A stretch of 64,000 nt of DNA, taken from the NCBI RefSeq assembly GCF_964340395.1, contig NC_135549.1, positions 9,207,342 to 9,271,341 on the forward strand, written 5' to 3'. The stretch is from Glandiceps talaboti (taxonomy: Eukaryota; Hemichordata; Enteropneusta; Spengelidae). The notes under the pieces were generated by a model. It was not told the origin of the DNA, searched no databases, and saw only the letters and a list, made by a program, of their open reading frames with translations. Below are positions 12,432-64,000 of the stretch, in pieces. Both the position numbers and the translations under genes were made by a program. How positions within the stretch are numbered: the stretch's first letter is position 1; each line of letters opens with the position of its first letter.

Positions 12432-13457
12432 CTGTCTCATCGTTTTCTTCTCAAAAATGGCTGGCTCAATTCGAACAAAATTTAGTACGTATTTTTTAGT
12501 GTAGTGGCTAGAAATGATTAGGTTTTGGTAAACATTCCATGAATATTAATGAGCTATTTATATAATTAACGTTTTCAGCAATTAGGCAATATCTTAAGAA
12601 TGCACGCTTCAAATTCAATATAATTTGGTATATACATTGATAAGAAAGTGCATGTGTTATATAAAGTTTAATGATATAGCTTGTAGTTTCAATGAATCAT
12701 TTGCATAATTAATGATTTTCAGTAATTAAGCTATTCAGATGCAATATAATTTGACACATACTTCAAACATAAGAAAGGGCACATGTCCTGAAAAGCTCTT
12801 TGATGTAGCTTTGGTTTTAATGAGTCATTTGCAAAATTAAGGATTTTCTGTAATTACGCTATACATGAAGCGTGCAAGCTTCTAGTTCCATATAATTTGG
12901 TACGTACATCCATGTCTCATAAAGCTTACTGATGTAACACTTAGTTTTAATGAGTCATTTGCATAATTAATGATTTTCAATAATTAGACTATATCTTAAG
13001 AAAGCACTCATCAAATTTAAAATAATTTTGGTACATACATTGATGGTATCAAAGTTCATGTACCATATAAAGTTTAATAATGAAGCTTTTAGTTTAAATG
13101 ACTCATTAGCATAATCAATGATTTTTAGTAATTAAGCTGCAGTGTTTGGTAGAGTCAAACTGCCATGGTGCCTTGAGACTTGCACTTGGTCAATTATCAA
13201 AAGACTGTCAAGCTATTAAACTTACGGATTAATTATCTACTGCATAACTAAAACATTTCAATACTTAGAGACTCCATTCTACAAAACCTGTTAATTATCA
13301 AATATTTCAGATAATATGATATTAGAATTTTATTTTGTAGGGTAAAGAGTGCTGTTCAGATTCACTCATAACTGTCCATGGAGTCACATCAGATGAAATG
13401 TATCTTCTTGACTATCTCATTTACAAAGTTGGTTCATTGTTAGCAACCCACCATTAG
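953..13457 (+). CDS. C1GALT1: Core 1 beta-1,3-galactosyltransferase (C1GALT1-like), 4 exons
   Basis: Glycoprotein-N-acetylgalactosamine 3-beta-galactosyltransferase, a Golgi type II membrane enzyme. It adds galactose from UDP-Gal to GalNAc-Ser/Thr to make core 1 (T antigen) O-glycans. Proposed join: 953-1169, 9653-9697, 11511-12193, 13341-13457, giving 353 residues, close to the ~363 of the human enzyme. Visible: a short cytosolic N-terminus rich in Lys/Arg, a hydrophobic anchor (about residues 27-45, TTCLLAIVLGATIAGISVLY), a variable stem, then a GT31-type catalytic domain with VRILCFVTTSP, the metal-binding DDD in WFLKADDDTYVV, FMSGGAGYVL and GAEDVLLGQCL. The last exon carries the CCSD and MYLLDYLIYK stretch typical of C1GALT1 C-termini. 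All splice phases agree (1, 1, 0). The start is the first ATG after an in-frame TGA at 938; a second ATG at 968 is possible. The gene converges on FANCD2. Whether it is the C1GALT1 orthologue or a lineage-specific paralogue cannot be told here. Confidence 0.93.
1170..4830. other. C1GALT1-like intron 1, left part
   Basis: AT-rich intronic DNA. The only recognisable item is a dispersed-repeat copy near 3466-3660. The reading frames here lack similarity, codon bias or splice logic. Confidence 0.5.
3466..3660 (+). repeat. Dispersed repeat family R1, copy 1
   Basis: Starts GGAAGGTTATATATTAGGGA, runs through TCTGTGTGTCTG and CTCAATTCAAACGAAATTT, and reaches GGTAAATATCCCATGAATAT. The same order of blocks recurs at 12365-13140 and 55320-55840 on the + strand, and on the - strand within 39155-39510. 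No coding capacity was seen. Confidence 0.6.
4837..5189. repeat. Compound terminal repeat of the tyrosine-recombinase element
   Basis: A 51-base arm at 4837-4887 (TTGAAGTTTCTACCGAAACT...) recurs inverted at 5097-5147 with one mismatch. A 31-base block (TGATACTTACCTGTTGGCAA...) at 4872-4902 recurs in direct orientation at 5159-5189. One short region therefore combines an inverted pair and an overlapping direct pair. It lies just beyond the 3' end of the recombinase ORF, where YR retroelements carry inverted or split direct terminal repeats. No copy was seen at the other (8.2 kb) end. Confidence 0.65.
5246..6120 (-). pseudogene. Tyrosine recombinase, degraded
   Basis: The 5686-5246 frame (146 codons) holds the C-terminal catalytic box. 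HEVR (His 77, Arg 80 of that frame) is followed by ALSASWALFSGVPVAQILQA, then GTW (Trp 103) and the presumed nucleophile in SFYIWD (Tyr 113, near 5350). This is the H-x-x-R...W...Y pattern of YR-retroelement recombinases. Upstream, in other frames, bases about 6120-6030 resemble the N-terminal core-binding (SAM-like) part, but stops and frame changes break it. It would integrate the circular retroelement DNA. It is non-functional as it stands. Confidence 0.8.
6035..6600 (-). pseudogene. RNase H-like C-terminal region of the YR retroelement
   Basis: The frames ending at 6135 and 6035 give EPTVDLFATFMNRKLPLFLS, then PIPDLRAMATDTLSMSW, VYAFPPFALLPVVLRKI, LLSQGRGIVHPNPSLFHLHA. These are the hallmark strings between the RT/RNase H and recombinase domains in DIRS-like polyproteins. 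The strong half is in the 6508-6035 frame. The RT palm, with its YxDD-type motif, was not found upstream. Best read as a leftover after an internal deletion. Confidence 0.75.
6526..7779 (-). pseudogene. Gag-like region of the YR retroelement, broken
   Basis: Several overlapping - strand frames (7779-7432, 7612-7352, 7300-7040, 7131-6901, 6882-6526) together resemble one long gag-like protein cut by frameshifts and stops. The last frame is a helical segment (AECIRACSVMDWFLAVATSE...). The middle is Ser/Arg-rich. I recognise no catalytic motif. Gag identity rests on position and on the Cys/His module that precedes it. Confidence 0.5.
7896..8171 (-). pseudogene. Cys/His-rich N-terminus of gag-like ORF
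   Basis: The likely start is the ATG of MTKPKKKGACGHDMPKQDC about 14 codons into the frame. Cysteine pairs follow in order (CGHD, C-x3-C, C-x2-C-x2-C, CEVCSSW) and then a WSDENWHKL block. This zinc-binding opening is typical of the first ORF in DIRS-like elements of marine invertebrates. The downstream frame is lost after residue 91. Confidence 0.6.
8331..9652. other. C1GALT1-like intron 1, right part
   Basis: AT-rich intronic DNA with no supported gene or repeat. The open frames at 8553-8774 and 8839-9024 have no recognisable domain. Confidence 0.5.
9653..9697 (+). CDS. C1GALT1: C1GALT1-like exon 2 (stem micro-exon, 45 bp)
   Basis: A short exon after a strong polypyrimidine tract ending in TTCTAG and before GTAATG. 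It reads GDNLSAAEKSSNATS in the phase required by both neighbours (2 leading bases, 14 codons, 1 trailing base). It is a low-complexity Golgi stem segment with a potential N-glycosylation sequon (NAT). Because it is so short, it is supported only by phase and splice motifs. Confidence 0.65.
9717..9983. mobile_element. TTAA-flanked MITE (AAAGTGGCCATATGGA ends), copy 1
   Basis: TTAA at 9717-9720 is followed by AGTGGCCATATGGACGAGGA. The right end, read in reverse, is TTAAAGTGGCCATGTGGATG. Terminal inverted repeats of about 33 bases thus enclose a 267-bp non-coding element with TTAA at both ends. Such ends fit TTAA-specific superfamilies (piggyBac, Kolobok/T2-type MITEs). It lies 20 bases past the donor of the 45-bp C1GALT1-like exon. 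Confidence 0.8.
9984..11510. other. C1GALT1-like intron 2, no further feature
   Basis: AT-rich intronic DNA. The frames at 11040-11276 and 10639-10836 have no recognisable product. Confidence 0.5.
11511..12193 (+). CDS. C1GALT1: C1GALT1-like exon 3 (catalytic domain)
   Basis: This is the main catalytic exon. The acceptor is TTTGTCATAG and the donor ACG|GTAAGT, after HFQYTT. It contains the VRILCFVTTSP beta strand, a conserved W-x-K-R-C-D block (DTWSKRCDKMLFFS), the DDD metal site and the SGGAGYVL/GAEDVLLG acceptor-side motifs. The 683 bases are two leading bases plus 227 codons. Confidence 0.95.
12365..13140 (+). repeat. R1 repeat copy 2 with five degenerate tandem subunits
   Basis: Opens like the copy at 3466 (GGAAGGTTATATATTAGGGA), has a TA/TG microsatellite at about 12400-12430, then about five diverged subunits 130-145 bp long. 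Each contains a version of AATGAGTCATTTGCATAATT followed by AATGATTTTCAGTAATTA (near 12547, 12690, 12819, 12949 and 13096). It fills C1GALT1-like intron 3. Confidence 0.7.
13341..13457 (+). CDS. C1GALT1: C1GALT1-like exon 4 (C-terminus)
   Basis: Begins after TATTTTGTAG in phase 0 and ends at TAG 13455-13457. It encodes 38 residues starting GKECCSDSLITVHGVTSDEM, which continues YLLDYLIYK. The cysteine pair and the MYLLDYLIYK stretch match the end of C1GALT1-family catalytic domains. Intron 3, before it, is filled with a degenerate AT-rich tandem repeat. Confidence 0.88.
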   Translation, partial: GKECCSDSLITVHGVTSDEMYLLDYLIYKVGSLLATHH

Positions 13458-14300
13458 CCTTGATCACACAGCAGAATGGAATGAAGAAGGATGTCAAGTT
13501 GTCAATTTGGTGTGCCAGGTATAATACTGATATCAAGGATGCAGAATCTACACTCAGACCTGAGATAGTGTGGAAAGTATATTTGAATTTCTGAAAACTA
13601 ATGATTATTTTCCAATTGACATTAGTTTGGAAATTTCATTAAGATAACAATACTTCATTGTGTAGTTTTTCTTTTATCCCACAATAAAATACTGCACTGT
13701 TATGATACACGATCTGTTTGCAATTCAAACTTTTACTATTACATCCCTAGAGCAAATCTAACCCAAGGTCAACATACTTTTAATTATAATGGAACTCCCT
13801 ACCAGCAGATCTCAAACAACAGTAGTTGCAGAGTTGTTTTTACAAGGAAATTACTGGATTTTATGTTCACATAAAGTTTTATTTTACTTTTACATAGCTT
13901 GTTCTAAATGCATCTAAGTGTATCGATTTTCCGATGAGTATGTTTTGATTAATTGTTTTATACAAATAATATTCAGATTTGTAAGTTTTTGAATACATTC
14001 TTGCTGAGTTATTATTCACTTAAAACTGTATTGAGGTAATGTTTAATCAAGTGACGGGGCAAAGACGTTTCATTAGTTCTGTTGGAGCTATTTGTCATGT
14101 CCTTAACTATTGTAACTTTAGTGTCTGTAAGTGAACGTATTATTATTCATACATTTGTGAAAACAAAGAAATACAATACATTTGTACAAATAAAACAATA
14201 TTTTGGCTGCATCACCTATCATTATAAAACTTTTCATAAACATTTTGCATTTCACTTTACTTTGACATTAAATAACTTGTTTATGGCACTAGTGGTATTC
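13458..14300. other. Downstream flank of C1GALT1-like
   Basis: 3' UTR and intergenic DNA, AT-rich. No gene seen beyond the candidate poly(A) signal. Confidence 0.5.
13683..13688 (+). terminator. Candidate polyadenylation signal for C1GALT1-like
   Basis: AATAAA about 225 bases after the stop codon, the first canonical hexamer downstream. The assignment is inferred; no cleavage site is visible. Confidence 0.45.
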
Positions 14301-15458
14301 TATTTATCTCTCCTACCGTGTGGTATGAGAAATAACTGGGATACCATCATGTGGTACGAAAAGTAAACAGAGTACCACTTATTTCTCCTACCACGTGGTA
14401 CGAGAGGTAAATGGAATACCAATTATCTCTCCTACCATGTGGTACAGGAGGTAAACAGAATACCAATTATCTCTCCTACCACGTGGTATGAAAAGTAAAC
14501 AGAGTACCACTTATCTCTCCTACCATGTGGTACAGGAGGTAAATGGAACATCACTTATCTCTCCTACCATGTGGTACAGGAGGTAAATGGAACATCACTC
14601 ATCTCTCCTACCATGTGGTACAGGAGGTAAATGGAACATCACTTATCTCTCCTACCATGTGGTACAGGAGGTAAATGGAACATCGCTTATCTGTCCTATC
14701 ATGTGGTACAGGAGGTAAATGGAACATCGCTTATCTCTCCTACCATGTGGTACAGGAGGTAAATGGAACATCACTTATCTCTCCTATCATGTGGTACAGG
14801 AGGTAAATGGAATATCACTTATCTCTTCTACCATGTGGTATGAGAGGTAAATGGAATATCACTTATCTCACCTAATATGTGGTAAACGGAACATCACTTT
14901 AATATCTCATACCATGTGGTACGAGAGGTAGATGGAATATCACTTATCTCTCCTACCATGTGGTACAAGAGGGAAATGGAATATCACTTATCTCTCCTAC
15001 CATGTGGTACAGGAGGTAAATGGAACATCACTTATCTCTCCTACCATGTGGTACGAGAGGTAAATGGAACATCACTTATCTCTCCTACTATGTGGTATGA
15101 GAGGGAAATGGAATATCACTTATCTCTCCTACCATGTGGTACGAGAGGTAAATGGAATATCACTTATCTCTCCTACCATGTGGTACGAGAGGTAAATGGA
15201 ACATCACTTATCTCTCCTACCATGTGGTACGAGAGGTAAATGGAACATCACTTATCTCTCCTACCATGTGGTACGAGAGGTAAATGGAACATCACTTATC
15301 TCTCCTACCATGTGGTACGAGAGGTAAATGGAACATCACTTATCTCTCCTACCATGTGGTACAGGAGGGAAATGGAATATCACTTATCTCTCCTACCATG
15401 TGGTATGAGAGGTAAATGGAACATCACTTATCTCTCCTACCATGTGGTATGAGAGATA
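14300..15458. repeat. 44-bp minisatellite with palindromic E-box core, about 26 copies
   Basis: The unit is CTTATCTCTCCTACCATGTG plus GTACGAGAGGTAAATGGAACATCA, 44 bp. The period was checked at 15001, 15045 and 15089. Each unit centres on TACCAYGTGGTA. Several left-hand units have the perfect palindrome TACCACGTGGTA, flanked by CTCTC and GAGAG that extend a hairpin. Because 44 is not a multiple of 3, apparent ORFs cycle through three frames (for example 14916-15239) and are repeat artefacts. Confidence 0.93.
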
Positions 15459-15559
15459 AATGCAAAGCTGGTATTTTGGAATAAATACATATAAACATAA
15501 TACATGATGTAATTTATTAAACATATACTAAAATGATGACAAACTCAGCTGGTGCCACT

Positions 15560-15850
15560 TTTGGTTGGTTGGCTAGTTCAATCAATCAATCAATCAAATT
15601 TCTATAGTGCCAATTTCCAGAGCAATGTTCTGTTCAGTAGCACTGAATGGCTAAAGCACACCATAGGCTTTGGTGAACAAATAAGTCTTCAGTTTTGTTT
15701 TGAAACAATCCAGGCTGGAGGCTTGATAAATGTCAAATGGAAAAGAGTGACATATGAGAATGAACAACCTCCATAGGTGACTTGTCTGTTGCAACTTAAT
15801 GCAAGCAGATTGTAGTTTGTAGAATGTAGAGTGCGACACGGTGTGTATGA
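15560..15850. repeat. Dispersed SINE/MITE-like repeat after a CAAT microsatellite
   Basis: Begins (CAAT)n at 15580-15596, then TTTCTATAGTGCCAATTTCC and a segment including GGTGAACAAATAAGTCTTCA. This resembles the widespread (T)ATAGCGCC-type repeats of marine invertebrate genomes. A frame at 15552-15776 crosses it and is not credible as a gene. Recognised by pattern only. Confidence 0.4.
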
Positions 15851-16219
15851 CTGGAGAAGATCACAAATGTACTCTGGAGTTAAACCACAACAACTTCTTC
15901 ACAACTATTTTTGTGACCCTGACCATAAATATGTTTTGCAGATTTATGAAATTATTTCTTTACAAGAGATTGTTTGATTTTCTGTTCTTGAGACATTGAT
16001 CTGTAAATTGTGATATACATGTATTTTGGCCCCCTTTATTACTAATGACGACAGTATGTGTTCATATACAACACATCAATGAAGTCCATAAGGCTTTTGA
16101 TATAAATGTAAGTTTATAATTACTAACACCAGCAACTTAACAATATTTCAAATGGTATGAACAAACCATATGTTGGTGATTTAATTTACAGAAGTTATTA
16201 TTTAATAACACTATTAGAA

Positions 16220-16462
16220 CTCACACACATACATACATATATACATACACACATATACACACACATACATACATACATACATACATACATACATACATAC
16301 ACACACACATACATGCACACACACACACACATACATACATACATACATACATACATACACACACACACATACATACATACATACATACATACATACATAC
16401 ATACACACACACACATACACGCATACATGCACACATACATACATACATGCACACATACACAA
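16220..16462. repeat. ACAT/ACAC compound microsatellite
   Basis: About 240 bases of (ACAT)n interspersed with (AC)n. The long Tyr/Val/Cys/Met or Thr/His/Ile frames on both strands are translations of this repeat. Confidence 0.97.
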
Positions 16463-18454
16463 TTACATTGTTATGTTATGCTTGTTTGACCATTCCTCCA
16501 GTAACTGTAATAGGGGTAACCATCTTGGTTTCTGGCACCGACAAGGAAGATTTTCTTCCTTCCTTGCATTGTCTGTTTCTGATATGGTGTATGTTTAAAG
16601 TTATTTTCTTTTATAGTAAATATTGTTACACCCAATTATAATGCCCCAACCAACCACTATTTACTGTTTCTAGGGTAACCATATGAATGTAACAACAAGA
16701 TACCATAAAAAATCATTGAGAGACATTATAGAATGCTTTGTGACTACACAGCTTTGATGCAAAATATGGTAGATGTAGAACCCACTGATGTCCATATATT
16801 AACTCCTCTTTCCTCCATGTCACAAGCCTTCTGCAGATTCTATAATTACATAATAATGACTTTATATAAATATTAAGAATGTTTAGTAATAATGTTCCAA
16901 TGTTCTGATTTGATTAACAAAGTCAGTAATTTTGATAGCATAAAGTTGCTGTTTTTCTTTTGGAGTTAATAAAATTGAAATGATTTGATCACACCAAATC
17001 TTAAACAATGCGTGGCAGTTGCCGAGTCCGATCTTTTGTCAATTAAAAAATATATATGATGAAGGTTCACTAAAGGATATCTGATTTTCTTCAGAGTTTT
17101 GTATTCAACTAAAGCTCATTTTCTATGACATCAACATTGAAATTAATTATGCATAGATACGTTTTTTGCACATATTATATAATTATACGCATGTTTTCTG
17201 CTACATCACGGACGGCCAAGCCAGACACCACTTGAATATTAAAATCAAACATAATTAATGATAGTCTAGACAATAGTTCATGTATTACCTGGATATTATG
17301 GTTTATCAGGTGATAATGTTTGGTTTCTTTACATTAACCATCCCTCACTTCAAGCTATTAATGATCCAAATGTAAGCTTTGAAACTGAATGTCATACAAT
17401 TTGTTTTTTATTTCTTGTAACCTTCACTATTTACAATATGTATATTGTATATCTTTTTTTGGTGGCATATACAAATTACACATGGCAGTATTAAAGATAT
17501 TAGTCAAAACAAAGCAAACTAAAGAAAAAACGGATTCTGTATTTCATTGTCATTTTAGATCATACTATTCAACAGATTCTTTTCATAGTACATGGCAGTG
17601 TTTGAATTGTCTTTCACAAATTAAAGTGTTTTGAGGTGGGAAATTTGGAACAAAAAATTACTAATGACAAACACACTGAGATTACAATACTGCTTCTGTA
17701 AAGTACTAGATACAAAACTGTTATCAAATGGTGGAATGTAATACAAGTCTCTCTACTTCCAACATGCCTTGACAAGTGTTATCAAATCCAATTCATCTGT
17801 TTACTTTCCTTGTTTGTAACTGGTTTCGTTCGTCCACTGTCTGATGTCGGCAGATGTATAACATGGATTCGTTTATGAAGGATATTTATTAGTATCACCT
17901 ATTCCTGTTGTTGTTGTTATAAATTGTTAGTTTGGATGATTGAAATTACTATGATAAATATAGGTTATTGGTTGTCGTTTCTAAATATTGAAATACAAGA
18001 CAGGCATGCAAGGGATATAAACACAACTGTGATTCAGTAAAATACTAGAGTTTGCAATCAATCACTCAAGTCAGTTTCCATGTGAAAAGTACCAATGAGA
18101 CATTAAGTAGTCACAGCGCCATCTAGTGGTCATTTGGAAATGACTGAGGACCTTGAGTCATCGAAAGCTAAATTATATTTTAATACTGTGATTTCATTTA
18201 TAAACAAATAATTTTGACTAATAGTGTATATGTTTGATGATATTTGTTGTAAATACAAATTGACCTAATATTAAAACGTCTACCATAAACCTTGGAGTAT
18301 CTCCAGGATCTAACCTTTTACTCACAACTCGTAAAATAGTTGCTTACTTATTTCACCTCACTCATCAATCTCTGTACAATTACAGGGAACCTGGAGATCG
18401 TGATCAGTACAGTACAGTACAGTCTAACATTCTTTTCACTATTTCCTCAGTTCT
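16463..18454. other. Intergenic space between the convergent genes
   Basis: AT-rich, with no supported gene. It includes the 3' UTR of FANCD2 on the - strand near its right end. Confidence 0.5.
18179..18184 (-). terminator. Possible FANCD2 polyadenylation signal (ATTAAA)
   Basis: TTTAAT on the + strand, that is ATTAAA on the - strand, about 270 bases past the stop. No AATAAA occurs closer. Weak assignment. Confidence 0.25.
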
Positions 18455-63732
<45,278 letters not shown>

Positions 63733-64000
63733 CTGTAGGGAACATAGACATGAAAAAGATTCTTGCTAAAGTTTAATCCATTCTTAAACTAAGACAAAGT
63801 CGAAGCAAGCCTGTGGCCTGATCATTACTTTGATATTTTCAATAATGCAGTTTAGGTACCTACAAAGTTCTTTTACACACATTTTATTTACTGCCTTGTT
63901 GTAAAGCCTGGCCATGCAATTGGCATCCAACAAATACTGCAGAACAAGTTTTGAGCATTTTACATTCTTTATACTGAAGCTGTTAATATCATTTTTGTGT
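63733..64000. other. FANCD2 intron at window edge
   Basis: Intron upstream of the 63477-63732 exon. No further exon is seen before the end. Confidence 0.6.

Noticed and set aside
14916-15452. Long + strand frames with repeated LSLLPCG peptide
   Set aside because: They are translations of the 44-bp minisatellite, cycling through three frames. No codon bias or splice signals.
14300-15458. Possible CRISPR-like array
   Set aside because: There are no unique spacers; the whole 44-bp unit is repeated, and the context is an animal nuclear genome.
16157-16489. Thr/His/Ile and Tyr/Val/Cys frames on both strands
   Set aside because: Produced by the ACAT/AC microsatellite.

Overview
This is an AT-rich, intron-rich window from an animal nuclear genome. 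Split genes use GT-AG introns. The two genes I can name, C1GALT1 and FANCD2, are conserved animal genes, and the DNA between and inside them is filled with microsatellites, minisatellites, short TIR elements (hAT-like, TTAA-type), LINE tails and one tyrosine-recombinase retroelement. This suits a marine bilaterian invertebrate (for example a cephalochordate, hemichordate or lophotrochozoan). The sequence alone does not fix the phylum.

Layout. (1) 953-13457, + strand: a complete four-exon C1GALT1-like gene (core 1 beta-1,3-galactosyltransferase, 353 codons before the stop). Its first intron holds a decayed, internally deleted tyrosine-recombinase (DIRS/Ngaro-type) retroelement on the - strand (about 4.8-8.3 kb) and a TTAA-flanked MITE. 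(2) 13.5-18.4 kb: intergenic space with a striking 44-bp palindromic minisatellite and an ACAT microsatellite. (3) 18455-63732, - strand: thirteen exons encoding the last ~587 residues of FANCD2. The 5' part of the gene, including the region that carries the monoubiquitinated lysine in known FANCD2 proteins, lies beyond the right edge. C1GALT1 and FANCD2 are convergent.

(4) One FANCD2 intron (29625-63476) is about 33.9 kb long. On its opposite strand sits a nested gene for a secreted EAR/EPTP beta-propeller protein. Its whole seven-repeat propeller is in one exon (51000-52193). Two separate upstream first exons (31695-31949 and 41432-41677) each encode a signal peptide plus a coiled-coil segment. 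The second is followed by a small exon (41931-42023) that duplicates its coiled-coil end. Every junction is phase 0, so two secreted isoforms with different oligomerisation stalks are predicted.

(5) The same intron carries several mobile elements with readable ends: a hAT-like fold-back element with an 8-bp target duplication (33788-34342), two copies in opposite orientation of a CAGTGTGCC-ended hAT MITE, and a ~2.07-kb TTAA-flanked element (58472-60541). That last element contains a THAP-domain start on one strand, a divergent acidic ORF on the other, and a threefold ~200-bp repeat. It resembles a Kolobok-type transposon remnant.

Exon boundaries come from reading splice motifs, phase and family similarity by eye. 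No alignment or transcript data were available.
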